Shown here in pieces: positions 1 through 7,918 of a stretch of 64,000 bases of DNA. The notes beneath the pieces are model-generated. The model was not told the DNA's origin, made no database searches, and was given only the letters and a program-made list of their open reading frames with translations. The DNA comes from DAIRDK01 sp035403225. GTDB taxonomy: Bacteria; Bacteroidota; Bacteroidia; Bacteroidales; FEN-979. A program made the translations under genes and the position numbers. The stretch lies in the NCBI GenBank assembly GCA_035403225.1, contig DAONET010000004.1, positions 53,444 to 117,443 of the forward strand, read 5' to 3'. Each line of letters opens with the position of its first letter. Positions within the stretch are counted from its first letter, which is position 1.

Positions 1-513
1 ACGCAGAACCTGGTGGAGAAGGTGGAGAAGGATGTAGACAACTGCGGGAAATCACTGTTTAGCAAGAAGGCGGAAAAGACAATCGAAAAGATCAGCATCA
101 CCCGGAAAAATGTGGTGCTGCTGAACACCATGTTCAAACCCCAATTGCAATTGTTCCATAAACTGCAGAGCGGAGCTGTGGAAGGTTATGCGGCCAATAT
201 GGAAGATTATTGGGGAAACATCCTCGACTTCTATCAGAAAACCTGGGATACCGTAGAAGATGCCGGAGAACTTATTCGTGGTTATTCCACCACCTTCGAT
301 TCCCTGCAGGTCAATAAGACCAATGAGGTGATGAAGATCCTGACGCTGGTTTCGTCGGTCCTGCTGCCGCTTACCTTCCTGGCCAGCTTGTATGGGATGA
401 ATGTCCCGTTGCCCATTCAGGAGCGTCCCGAATCATTTTTGGTCATCACCGGTATCATGATTGTCATTGCCGTGATGATGGTTGTTTATTTTAAAGGGCG
501 ACGATGGATGTGA
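1..513 (+). CDS. corA: CorA-family magnesium/divalent cation transporter, C-terminal part
   Basis: The first 170 visible codons are open from base 1, so the true start lies outside the window. The fragment has a long charged helical stretch followed by two hydrophobic segments near the C-terminus. The first of these ends in the sequence LYGMNVPLP, which contains the GMN signature of CorA Mg2+ channels; the protein ends in a basic tail (FKGRRWM). In the family this pair of helices forms the pentameric pore and the GMN loop selects hydrated Mg2+. The stop codon is directly followed by the stop codon of the convergent DAHP synthase gene, with no base between. Confidence in the family is high; the transported ion (Mg2+ or Co2+/Ni2+) cannot be decided. 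Confidence 0.9.
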   Translation, partial: TQNLVEKVEKDVDNCGKSLFSKKAEKTIEKISITRKNVVLLNTMFKPQLQLFHKLQSGAVEGYAANMEDYWGNILDFYQKTWDTVEDAGELIRGYSTTFDSLQVNKTNEVMKILTLVSSVLLPLTFLASLYGMNVPLPIQERPESFLVITGIMIVIAVMMVVYFKGRRWM

Positions 514-1605
514 TCAATCTTCGCTGTTCATGACATCGATCTGGCGCTGGATCGATTCTTCATGCAGCGCCTGCAACAATTTCATCAGAAACTCCCTGCT
601 TAATCCCAGTTCTTCCCCTGCTCTTACGCGTTCGTGGATAACCTGTCTCCATCTTTTCAATTGCAGGATGGTGATACGGTTCATTTTCTTGTATTTTCCG
701 ATCTCTCCCACGACATTCATTCGCCGGGCAAGGATCTCAATCATTTCCTGATCAAGTTTGTCTATTTCCGACCGTAGTTTTTCCAGTACATTCTGAAATT
801 CCTGCTCCCCTGATTCTTCCCGTATTACCAATCCTGAGATCAGTTGTTGTAACTGCTGAGGAGTGATTTGCTGTTTTTTATCGGTAAGGGCTTCCTGCGG
901 ACGGATATGTACTTCGATCATCAATCCGTTCATCTCCAGATCAAGGGCTTTCTGGGCAGTAGGCAACAGCCGGGTAGTTTCTCCGCAAATATGGCTGGGA
1001 TCAACGATCATCGGGAGATCGGGGCACATCCTTTTTAACTCGATAGGGATCTCCCACATGGGGGCGTTGCGGTATGGGGTACTCTGGAAGAAAGAAAATC
1101 CGCGATGGACGGCGATGATCCGTTTCACGCCCATGGCATTGATCCGTTCAATCGCCCCTAACCATGTCTTCAGATCGGGGTTGAGCGGGTTCTTGATCAT
1201 CACCGGGATATCCACCCCTTTCAGCGCTTCTCCGATCTCCTGCACCGAAAAAGGATTTACAACGGTCCGGGCTCCGATCCAAAGAATATCGACTCTGTGT
1301 TTCAGCGCTTCTTCCACATGGTGCGGGTTGGCTACTTCCACGGTGGTCTTCAGCCCTGTCTCTTCCCGGACTTGTTTCAGCCAGCTCAGCCCCACGGAAC
1401 CAACTCCTTCGAACGAACCGGGACGCGTCCGTGGTTTCCAGATGCCCGCCCGGAAAACTTTAACGTTGGGGATTGCTGCCAGCGATCTGGCCGTAGTCAT
1501 CACCTGCTCTTCCGATTCAGCTGAACAGGGACCGGCAATGATGCAGGGAGTGACCTGGCAGGGAAGCCAGTCATGCAAAGGAAGAATGTTCAACGCCGGA
1601 GCCAT
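514..1605 (-). CDS. Bifunctional 3-deoxy-7-phosphoheptulonate (DAHP) synthase / chorismate mutase
   Basis: A 363-residue two-domain enzyme. Residues about 1-265 are a type I-beta DAHP synthase, which condenses phosphoenolpyruvate with erythrose 4-phosphate at the entry to aromatic biosynthesis; visible motifs are IAGPCSAES near the N-terminus, KPRTRPGSFEG, WIGARTVVNPF, MIKNPLNPD and IVDPSHICGE. Residues about 275-363 are an AroQ-type chorismate mutase: LRSEIDKLDQEMIEILARR followed by a helical tail. This order, with the mutase at the C-terminus, is known in Bacteroidota such as Porphyromonas, where the mutase domain also gives feedback control by prephenate. It lies 9 bases after a small membrane protein gene on the same strand and is probably cotranscribed with it. 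It supplies chorismate, which also feeds the menaquinone route represented by MqnC. Confidence 0.94.
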   Translation of the reverse strand: MAPALNILPLHDWLPCQVTPCIIAGPCSAESEEQVMTTARSLAAIPNVKVFRAGIWKPRTRPGSFEGVGSVGLSWLKQVREETGLKTTVEVANPHHVEEALKHRVDILWIGARTVVNPFSVQEIGEALKGVDIPVMIKNPLNPDLKTWLGAIERINAMGVKRIIAVHRGFSFFQSTPYRNAPMWEIPIELKRMCPDLPMIVDPSHICGETTRLLPTAQKALDLEMNGLMIEVHIRPQEALTDKKQQITPQQLQQLISGLVIREESGEQEFQNVLEKLRSEIDKLDQEMIEILARRMNVVGEIGKYKKMNRITILQLKRWRQVIHERVRAGEELGLSREFLMKLLQALHEESIQRQIDVMNSED

Positions 1606-1614
1606 CTGGAAAGA

Positions 1615-2109
1615 TTAATGAAGAGAAAAGATCATCCTGAAAAAAGCAACCAGCGCGCTGATGGCGGATACGATCATGACGATGATGAAAATTACCGGGA
1701 TCAGCATGTCGAGCCAGGTCAGATTGGTGCCGGAGAAGTCAAACGGATACAGGTAATAGAGGATGATGAACAAAATGAAGGTTGCCACTTCTGATATGAT
1801 CCGGACCAGATAGTAAGGCCAGCGGGTCTCGATAAAGGCCATGATGGTGTTGGCCGCGATCTGAATAAAGATGTTGTAAATAAGGACAGCCTGAACGATG
1901 GAAAAAAAAATACTGGTGATAAAGGAAAGATTCCAGTCAGGGACTTTATTGACCACCCACAGGAAAATTATATTCCAGATGATGGCCCAGATATGTTCAC
2001 CCCTCCGTTTCTTCAAAGGTTTATCCTGATACCAATGACGACGGGTAAAATCGTCCGCTTTACTGACCCAACCGGGCTTGGTCAGGGGAGATTCGGGTTC
2101 GTTTGTCAT
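1615..2109 (-). CDS. Small polytopic membrane protein, function unknown
   Basis: I do not recognise this 164-residue protein. A polar N-terminus rich in Lys/Arg (about residues 1-40) is followed by about four hydrophobic segments (near 42-60, 65-88, 98-118 and 133-158), so it is an inner-membrane protein with a short cytoplasmic head. There are no catalytic-looking motifs. A TACCTTTG box lies 22 bases upstream of the ATG on the same strand. Its stop codon is 9 bases before the start of the DAHP synthase/chorismate mutase gene, so the two probably share a transcript; a functional link to aromatic synthesis does not follow from this. Confidence 0.7.
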   Translation of the reverse strand: MTNEPESPLTKPGWVSKADDFTRRHWYQDKPLKKRRGEHIWAIIWNIIFLWVVNKVPDWNLSFITSIFFSIVQAVLIYNIFIQIAANTIMAFIETRWPYYLVRIISEVATFILFIILYYLYPFDFSGTNLTWLDMLIPVIFIIVMIVSAISALVAFFRMIFSLH

Positions 2110-2131
2110 ACCTGACGTTTTTCAATTTTAA

Positions 2132-2139
2132 CAAAGGTA
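2132..2139 (-). promoter_or_regulatory. Bacteroidota-type -7 box (TACCTTTG) for the membrane protein/DAHP synthase genes
   Basis: The minus strand reads TACCTTTG, a full match to the TAnnTTTG -7 consensus of the primary sigma factor of Bacteroidota, 22 bases before the ATG at 2109. No convincing -33 TTTG is visible. Confidence 0.5.
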
Positions 2140-2152
2140 GATCAAATTTTAG

Positions 2153-2183
2153 TTTTGTGCTGTTCCCTTTTCCCTTAATTTTG
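2153..2183 (+). promoter_or_regulatory. Promoter of asnS: -33 TTTTG and -7 TAATTTTG
   Basis: TTTTG at 2153-2157 and TAATTTTG at 2176-2183 are separated by 18 bases, close to the TTTG / TAnnTTTG arrangement of Bacteroidota promoters. The asnS ATG follows 16 bases later. It is back-to-back with the minus-strand box at 2132-2139. Confidence 0.55.
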
Positions 2184-2199
2184 CATCACTTAAGACTGA

Positions 2200-3603
2200 A
2201 TGGATATGGAACATTTGCGAAGATCGAGGATCTGTGATCTTGTCAGATCAAAGGAAACGGGCCGGGATGTGCTCGTAAAAGGCTGGGTGCGCACACGACG
2301 CGGCAGTAAAAATATTTATTTTATTGCATTGAACGATGGATCGATCATTCACAATATCCAGGTGGTTGTTGACGGGAATCGTTTCTCGGAAGAGTTCATG
2401 AAACCGGTGACTACCGGATCCTGTATCGCCGTAAAAGGTACATTGGTTGAATCCATGGGCCAGGGACAATCGGTAGAAATTCAAGCCAATGAAATTGAGG
2501 TTTACGGAACAGCCAGTCCCGAAACCTATCCACTACAGAAAAAAGGACATTCGCTGGAATTTCTTCGGGAGATCGCCCACCTGAGACCCCGTACCAACAC
2601 TTTCGGAGCGGTATTGCGCATTCGTCATGCCATGGCGTTTGCCATTCACAAATACTTCAACGATCAGGGATTTTTCTACCTGCATACTCCCATTATCACC
2701 GGATCGGATGCAGAAGGCGCCGGAGATATGTTCCGGGTGACAACCCTCGATGATAAAAACCCTCCGCGTCTTCCCGACGGCAACGTGGATTATTCACAGG
2801 ATTTCTTCGGAAAAGAAACCAAACTTACTGTTTCGGGACAACTGGAAGGGGAACTCGGCGCGCTGGCGTTGTCACTGGTTTATACTTTCGGACCGACCTT
2901 CAGGGCTGAAAACTCCAACACACCCCGCCATCTGGCAGAATTCTGGATGATAGAACCCGAAATGGCCTTCTACGATGTCAACGATAACATGGACCTGGCC
3001 GAAGACTTCCTCAAGTACCTGATGAAGTATGCGCTCGATCATTGTTTCGACGACCTGGAGTTCTTGAATAAAATGTATGATAATGAGCTGATCGAAAGAC
3101 TGAAAGGCGTCATTGATAATAAGTTTGAACGGCTGACTTATACCGAAGCGGTCGATATTCTGATGGCTGCTGACCAGAAATGGGAGTATCCGGTTTCATG
3201 GGGTGTAGATCTGCAAGCCGAACATGAACGGTACCTGGTTGAAAAGCACTTTAACAAACCGGTTATTCTTACTGATTATCCCAAAGATATCAAGGCTTTC
3301 TATATGAAACAGAACGAGGACGGAAAGACTGTCCGCGGAATGGATGTCCTGTTCCCTCGTATCGGTGAGATCATTGGCGGATCGCAGCGCGAAGAAAACC
3401 TGGAATCCTTGACAAAACGCATTGAAGAACTTCACATTCCCGGGAAAGACGTTTCCTGGTATCTCGATACCCGACGCTTCGGGACAGCTCCGCACTCCGG
3501 ATTCGGCCTGGGATTTGAAAGGCTCCTCCTGTTTGTGACCGGCATGGCTAATATCCGCGATGTGATTCCCTTCCCGCGTACCCCGAAGAATGCGGAATTT
3601 TAA
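2200..3603 (+). CDS. asnS: Asparagine--tRNA ligase
   Basis: A 467-residue class IIb aminoacyl-tRNA synthetase that charges tRNA-Asn. Residues about 15-110 form the N-terminal OB-fold anticodon-binding domain ([20 protein letters not shown]). The catalytic domain shows motif 2 as [21 protein letters not shown] and motif 3 as [15 protein letters not shown] near the C-terminus, followed by [11 protein letters not shown], which is the usual end of AsnRS/AspRS enzymes. The Asn rather than Asp assignment rests on overall resemblance to AsnRS, the short length (bacterial AspRS carries an extra GAD domain and is near 590 residues) and the ENSNTPRH motif. ATG codons at 2200 and 2206 are both possible starts. 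Confidence 0.95.
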   Translation: MDMEHLRRSRICDLVRSKETGRDVLVKGWVRTRRGSKNIYFIALNDGSIIHNIQVVVDGNRFSEEFMKPVTTGSCIAVKGTLVESMGQGQSVEIQANEIEVYGTASPETYPLQKKGHSLEFLREIAHLRPRTNTFGAVLRIRHAMAFAIHKYFNDQGFFYLHTPIITGSDAEGAGDMFRVTTLDDKNPPRLPDGNVDYSQDFFGKETKLTVSGQLEGELGALALSLVYTFGPTFRAENSNTPRHLAEFWMIEPEMAFYDVNDNMDLAEDFLKYLMKYALDHCFDDLEFLNKMYDNELIERLKGVIDNKFERLTYTEAVDILMAADQKWEYPVSWGVDLQAEHERYLVEKHFNKPVILTDYPKDIKAFYMKQNEDGKTVRGMDVLFPRIGEIIGGSQREENLESLTKRIEELHIPGKDVSWYLDTRRFGTAPHSGFGLGFERLLLFVTGMANIRDVIPFPRTPKNAEF

Positions 3604-3611
3604 TTCTGCAC

Positions 3612-3646
3612 TCCCGTAAACGGGTAATACAGTCCGTTTTTTTCCT
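3612..3646 (+). terminator. Weak candidate terminator after asnS
   Basis: Short inverted repeats (CCCG/CGGG, and ACGG/CCGT) lie just before a run of seven T at about 3637-3643. The stems are only 4-5 bp, so this is a weak prediction. Confidence 0.3.
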
Positions 3647-3648
3647 TA

Positions 3649-3678
3649 TGTATAATCAGATTAATTCTGAATTATACA
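3649..3678. repeat. Near-perfect palindrome between asnS and recJ
   Basis: TGTATAATCAGA pairs with TCTGAATTATACA around a short TTAAT loop; the stem is 12 bp with one bulged base. It lies about 105 bases before recJ and 46 bases after asnS. It could be a terminator-associated hairpin, an mRNA stabiliser or an operator; the sequence does not decide. Confidence 0.5.
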
Positions 3679-3783
3679 CTTCCGCATTACCTTCAGGCGG
3701 GAACCCGGATAAAGGAAAAAATTCAGCGTTGCTTTTTTCTTCTGAAGAGGAAAAAGTGATATTTTTACTTTGAAATTTGAACT

Positions 3784-5523
3784 ATGGAAAAACACTGGGT
3801 ACTGAAACCTCAGGGGGATCCGGAAACAGTTAAACGGATCGCCGGGGAACTGAATATCGACCGGTACCTTGCAACCCTGTTGGTTCAAAGAGGCATTCGT
3901 TCATACGGGGAGGCAAAATCTTTTTTCAGACCAAAAATTGAAGATCTGCATGACCCGTTCCTGATGAAGGACATGGACAAAGCCATTGAGCGTATCAGCA
4001 GGGCATTGCAAAACGGGGAAAAGATCCTGGTATATGGTGATTACGATGTGGATGGAACCACTGCTGTTTCACTCGTTTATCTCTTCTTCAGAAATTATTC
4101 CGGCCAGATTGATTATTATATCCCGGACAGGTATACCGAAGGATACGGGATATCCATCCGGAGTATTGATTTTGCGGCTGAGCAGGGTTTTTCGCTGGTG
4201 ATCGCATTGGATTGCGGGATTAAGGCAGTGGAAAAGATTCAGTATGCCAACTCCAAAGGGATTGATTTTATCATTTGTGATCATCACCGTCCGGGAAGCA
4301 CGCTTCCTGAAGCTTGTGCTGTCCTCGATCCAAAGAGAAGTGACTGTCCTTACCCTTATAAGGAGCTTTCGGGCTGTGGCATCGGATTCAAACTTATCCA
4401 GGCGTATGGCCTGAAAACGGGGATCGATTTTGATGAACTGAGGATATATCTCGACCTGGTTGCGGTCAGCATCGCTTCCGATATCGTTGACATGACCGGC
4501 GAAAACCGGATTCTGGCTTACTTTGGTCTTGGTTTGATCAACACGCATCCGCGTCCGGGCATCGAAGCGATTCTTCAATACGGCGGGATCGAACGAAGCT
4601 CGTCGAAAGGAGGTCTTTTCTTCAATAAAGAACTGACTATTACCGACCTTGTCTTCCTCATTGGACCCAGAATCAATGCGGCCGGACGGATAGAGAACGG
4701 GCGGAATTCGGTTCGACTGCTCATTTCCGATAACCTGGAAGAGGCCCGGACCATTGGCAGGCAGATCGACCTTTACAATACGGAGCGGAAGAACCTGGAT
4801 ACCCTGGCCACGCAACAGGCGCTGGAGATGATCAGCAATGATCCGAACCTGAAAAATGCGCGTTCTACCGTTATCTTTCATCCCGACTGGCACAAAGGGG
4901 TGATCGGGATTGTAGCTTCCCGCCTCACCGAGACCTATTACCGTCCCACGATCGTCCTTACCCAGGCTAACGGTTTGATCACCGGATCGGCCCGATCAGT
5001 CAAGGATTTTGACGTGTACGATGCAATCGATACATGCAGTGACCTGCTCGAGCATTTCGGGGGCCATAAATTTGCGGCCGGGCTTTCCCTGAAACCGGAG
5101 AAACTGGATCTTTTTCGCAAACGATTTGAAGAGACCGTAGCCGAGCGCCTGAAAGGGATTGAGTTGAAGCCGGAGATCGAGGTTGATGTAGAACTTCCTT
5201 TTTCTGTCATCAACTCGAAATTTTTCAACATCATGAAGCAGTTCTCGCCCTTCGGACCGGGAAATATGCCACCGATGTTTCGTACCGACGGGGTGATCGA
5301 TGCAGAAGGGAGCAGGGTAGTAGGGAAGAATCACCTGAAACTGAATATTGCCCATCCGGAGATTCCCGGTGGACCATTCGCGGGAATCGCCTTCCAGCAG
5401 GGAGAACATATCTGGAAGATCGAAAAGAAGATCCCCTTTAATATCTGCTATCACCTGGAAGAGAACGAATGGAACGGGAACAAATCACTCCAACTGAACG
5501 TCAAGGATATACGGTTTGATTAG
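3784..5523 (+). CDS. recJ: Single-stranded-DNA-specific exonuclease RecJ
   Basis: A 579-residue DHH-family 5'-to-3' single-strand exonuclease of recombination and mismatch/base excision repair. Visible are motif I, YGDYDVDGTTA (metal-binding Asp86, Asp88, Asp90), the DHH motif at 166-168 (CDHHRP), and the DHHA1-domain glycine-rich segment GGHKFAAGLSL. The segment INAAGRIENG is also typical of RecJ. An OB-fold and small C-terminal region follow to the end. Length fits the family. Its stop codon overlaps that of the convergent pfkA (5520-5523), so neither gene has room for its own terminator between them. Confidence 0.95.
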   Translation: MEKHWVLKPQGDPETVKRIAGELNIDRYLATLLVQRGIRSYGEAKSFFRPKIEDLHDPFLMKDMDKAIERISRALQNGEKILVYGDYDVDGTTAVSLVYLFFRNYSGQIDYYIPDRYTEGYGISIRSIDFAAEQGFSLVIALDCGIKAVEKIQYANSKGIDFIICDHHRPGSTLPEACAVLDPKRSDCPYPYKELSGCGIGFKLIQAYGLKTGIDFDELRIYLDLVAVSIASDIVDMTGENRILAYFGLGLINTHPRPGIEAILQYGGIERSSSKGGLFFNKELTITDLVFLIGPRINAAGRIENGRNSVRLLISDNLEEARTIGRQIDLYNTERKNLDTLATQQALEMISNDPNLKNARSTVIFHPDWHKGVIGIVASRLTETYYRPTIVLTQANGLITGSARSVKDFDVYDAIDTCSDLLEHFGGHKFAAGLSLKPEKLDLFRKRFEETVAERLKGIELKPEIEVDVELPFSVINSKFFNIMKQFSPFGPGNMPPMFRTDGVIDAEGSRVVGKNHLKLNIAHPEIPGGPFAGIAFQQGEHIWKIEKKIPFNICYHLEENEWNGNKSLQLNVKDIRFD

Positions 5524-6542
5524 GATTTACGATCGCCGAAGCAGATCCCTATTTTCCGTGCTTTCTCAATGAGGGTGTGATCCAACGGCACCAGCCTCAG
5601 TTTTCCTCCCACTTCGCTCAAAGGCAGTGAGGTCACGTCATTGGCATTCAGACAAACCATTTCCCCGAACTTTCTCCGGGCGATCAGTTCCACGGCATAG
5701 GCTCCAAACCGGGTAGCCAGAATACGGTCCATCCCGGAGGGACTGCCTCCGCGCTGGATGTAGCCGAGAATCGTTTCACGTGTCTCCAGCCCGGTCAGTT
5801 CTTCAATAGTCCTGGCGATATAATGGCCCGCTTTTTCACCTTTCGGACAGGGAATGCCTTCGGCAACGACAACGATGGAATAAGGCTTTTTATCGAGCGC
5901 CCTTTTTTTCAGGCAGCGGGCAACAATACCGATTTCAAAAGGTATCTCGGGAATGAGGATCACATCTCCTCCACCGGCCATCCCCGAATAGAGCGCCAAC
6001 CATCCCGCATGATGTCCCATCACCTCGATCACCATGATCCGTTTGTGGCTGTTGGCCGTGGTATGGAGCCGGTCGAGCGCTTCGGTGATGATGGTCAGCG
6101 CCGAGTCAAAACCAAAAGTGACATCCGTTCCCCACACATCGTTATCGATGGTCTTGGGAATACCGATGATGTTCAGCCCTTCTTCAGCCAGTTGGGCGCA
6201 GGTTCGCTGGGTGCCGTTGCCGCCGATACAGACCAGGGCGTCGAAGCCCATCTCCTGGTAATGCTTTTTGATGATCTGGGGTTTGTCGAAAGAACTCGTT
6301 GACTTCCCCTGTTTGAAAGGGTTCTCGCGCGATGTTCCCAGGATCGTGCCGCCCAGGGTGAGGATCCCTGATAACTGGTTTTCATCAAGCTGAACAAACT
6401 CTTTGTTGATCAGACCAAGAAACCCGGAGGAGATCCCAAACACTTCCATCCCATATTCCAGGATAGCTGTTTTACCTACTCCGCGAATGGCTGCATTGAT
6501 ACCGGGGCAATCACCTCCGGCGGTTAATATTCCGATGCGCAT
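5520..6542 (-). CDS. pfkA: 6-phosphofructokinase (PfkA family)
   Basis: Phosphorylates fructose 6-phosphate in glycolysis. With the chosen start the protein has 340 residues and begins MRIGILTAGGDCPG, matching the family N-terminus. An upstream TTG (6566) would add eight residues, but that TTG is part of a TAATTTTG promoter box, so the ATG at 6542 is preferred. Substrate motifs are PKTIDND (catalytic Asp), GHHAGWLA and GYIQRGGSPSG. The donor-site residues are mixed: Gly110 in GGNG is the form seen in ATP enzymes, whereas Lys130 in PKTIDND is the form seen in pyrophosphate enzymes and some ATP enzymes. Asn109 replaces the usual Asp of GGD. The phosphoryl donor is therefore uncertain. Confidence 0.92.
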   Translation of the reverse strand: MRIGILTAGGDCPGINAAIRGVGKTAILEYGMEVFGISSGFLGLINKEFVQLDENQLSGILTLGGTILGTSRENPFKQGKSTSSFDKPQIIKKHYQEMGFDALVCIGGNGTQRTCAQLAEEGLNIIGIPKTIDNDVWGTDVTFGFDSALTIITEALDRLHTTANSHKRIMVIEVMGHHAGWLALYSGMAGGGDVILIPEIPFEIGIVARCLKKRALDKKPYSIVVVAEGIPCPKGEKAGHYIARTIEELTGLETRETILGYIQRGGSPSGMDRILATRFGAYAVELIARRKFGEMVCLNANDVTSLPLSEVGGKLRLVPLDHTLIEKARKIGICFGDRKS

Positions 6543-6563
6543 GGCTTCTGGATTAACTGGCTT

Positions 6564-6571
6564 CAAAATTA
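6564..6571 (-). promoter_or_regulatory. -7 box (TAATTTTG) of pfkA
   Basis: The minus strand reads TAATTTTG, ending 21 bases before the ATG at 6542. Its final TTG is the false upstream start codon of the longer reading frame. Confidence 0.5.
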
Positions 6572-6611
6572 CAGAAAACCAGCGGTTCCATTTATGTTTT
6601 TTTTTCGTGGA

Positions 6612-6707
6612 TTATCGGATAATGAACTTCAGGACATCGGTTCGTTCTCCATCGTTCCAAAGAAGAATGTACAAACCCGGCTTCATCGGATATGAACATC
6701 CTGTCAT
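6612..6707 (-). pseudogene. Remnant of a T9SS-sorted protein (C-terminal tail only)
   Basis: On the minus strand a short open stretch ends in KPGLYILLWNDGERTDVL followed by KFIIR and a stop. This is the expected ending of a type A T9SS C-terminal sorting domain (…L-x-x-G-x-Y…, then a beta strand and a basic last residue). The annotated span runs from an ATG at 6707 (31 codons). Upstream, a different frame reads ENPEQNFKAII, which also resembles the start of such a domain, so a frameshift probably separates them. No full gene is present. I infer decay of an exported protein gene between pfkA and the next gene. Confidence 0.5.
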
Positions 6708-6816
6708 AATAAGATATCTGATTGATTCCCAAGACAAAAGGACTAATAATTGCCTTGAAATTTTGTTCAGGGTTTTCCGAAAATTCGTCAGAAAACCGGC
6801 AGGAGGAAAAAGCAGA

Positions 6817-7713
6817 TTACTTCAGTTCGAAGGTCCCGCTCCCAATCTCTGTTTCATCGGTATAAACCTTAACGGTATAGCGGCCTTTCATGGCAGGTTT
6901 ATCCGCATCTTTTTTAGTCCAGTTCACGCAAAGATTCATGGCTTTTCCCTGGTAGTTGAAATCTTCGCGGATGCTGAAGGGGATGGTTTGTCCGTTAAAA
7001 GTGAAGGTGTCGTATTTGCTCTTGATCACCACGACATTATCAGGACGGGTGATGCAGATATAGACTGAATGTTTCCCGGTTTCAACAAGCGGGTTTTCGC
7101 CGATAGTGAAGCAAACGCGCAGGCGGTCGGTACGGTTGGCTTTGTCGGTCGGGGTCTCTTTTTCCCCGGCTTTCACCCGGTAAGCAATCACCGTCACATT
7201 ATATGCACGGAGGATAGCGGCGCTGTTCATTTTCTGAGTGAGGACTTCTTTATCTTTCACCAACGCCTGGTTTTTGGATTGTTCAGTGCGTACATCTTCC
7301 CGTATACGTGCGTTTTCCTCTGTCAGCGCCCGGTTGGCGGTATACAGCGAATCAATCTGGTGTACATATCCCTGGGCTATTTTCTGGAGCATACCGATCC
7401 GTTTGCGCACTTTATTATATTCCCACTCGGTATCGAGCAGCCGGCGTATCTCTGTTGCGTTGGCCTGGATGATACTGTCTTTTACAGACAGTGAATCAGA
7501 GAGGCTCCCGTAGGCGGCTTTAATGGTATTGTGTTCAGTCATCAACGAGTCGAGTTCATGCTGAAGTTCGATTTTGTCGGCTTCTTTTTCTTTCACCAGC
7601 TTCATCAGGTGTGATCGCTGGATAAACAACCAGAAAAGAAGTGCCAGAACAATCAGAATGAAAATCCCGGCATAGATCTTTAATTTTCTGGAGGAAGTGT
7701 TCTGTCCGTCCAT
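6817..7713 (-). CDS. Membrane-anchored coiled-coil protein, function unknown
   Basis: A 298-residue protein of a type common in Bacteroidota genomes but without a known function. A short basic N-terminus is followed by one transmembrane helix (about residues 11-30, rich in I/L/V). Residues about 35-165 are strongly predicted-looking coiled coil, with long runs of charged heptads (KEKEADKIELQHELDSL, LTEENARIREDVRTEQSK). The last 130 residues look like a beta-rich domain (FTIGENPLVETGKHSVYICI, GRYTVKVYTDETEIGSGTF). It is likely anchored in the inner membrane with the coiled coil in the periplasm. A TATATTTG box lies 22 bases upstream of the start. Confidence 0.75.
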   Translation of the reverse strand: MDGQNTSSRKLKIYAGIFILIVLALLFWLFIQRSHLMKLVKEKEADKIELQHELDSLMTEHNTIKAAYGSLSDSLSVKDSIIQANATEIRRLLDTEWEYNKVRKRIGMLQKIAQGYVHQIDSLYTANRALTEENARIREDVRTEQSKNQALVKDKEVLTQKMNSAAILRAYNVTVIAYRVKAGEKETPTDKANRTDRLRVCFTIGENPLVETGKHSVYICITRPDNVVVIKSKYDTFTFNGQTIPFSIREDFNYQGKAMNLCVNWTKKDADKPAMKGRYTVKVYTDETEIGSGTFELK

Positions 7714-7735
7714 AGAATGAATTTTTTATATTTTG

Positions 7736-7743
7736 CAAATATA
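7736..7743 (-). promoter_or_regulatory. -7 box (TATATTTG) of the coiled-coil protein gene
   Basis: Full TAnnTTTG match on the minus strand, 22 bases before the ATG at 7713. Confidence 0.5.
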
Positions 7744-7833
7744 ACAAAAACCGAATTTTTTGGTTCATTTTTCCTGAGAAACCAACACGGGCTTCTCTAA
7801 TTTTTAAAGATCAGATGAAGGATTTCGTAAAAA

Positions 7834-7865
7834 AAGAAGCCGGATATCAGGATACCCGGCTTCTT
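7834..7865 (-). terminator. Rho-independent terminator of the C69 peptidase gene
   Basis: A perfect 10-bp stem, AAGAAGCCGG with CCGGCTTCTT, around a 12-base loop. On the minus strand the hairpin is followed directly by TTTTT. It lies 53 bases after the peptidase stop codon. The plus strand also has a short T run after the stem, so it may work in both directions. It is the clearest intrinsic terminator in the window. Confidence 0.8.
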
Positions 7866-7918
7866 TTCTGTTTTAGTGTTTATTTTCAGATTACCGGATG
7901 TACCGGTGATCAGGAGGA

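Noticed and set aside
863..1618. Plus-strand 251-codon frame opposite DAHP synthase/chorismate mutase
   Set aside because: Antisense shadow of a well-supported enzyme; low-complexity Ser/Pro/Arg-rich translation.
6543..6566. TTG start of pfkA at 6566
   Set aside because: The TTG lies within a TAATTTTG promoter box, and the ATG at 6542 gives the normal family N-terminus.
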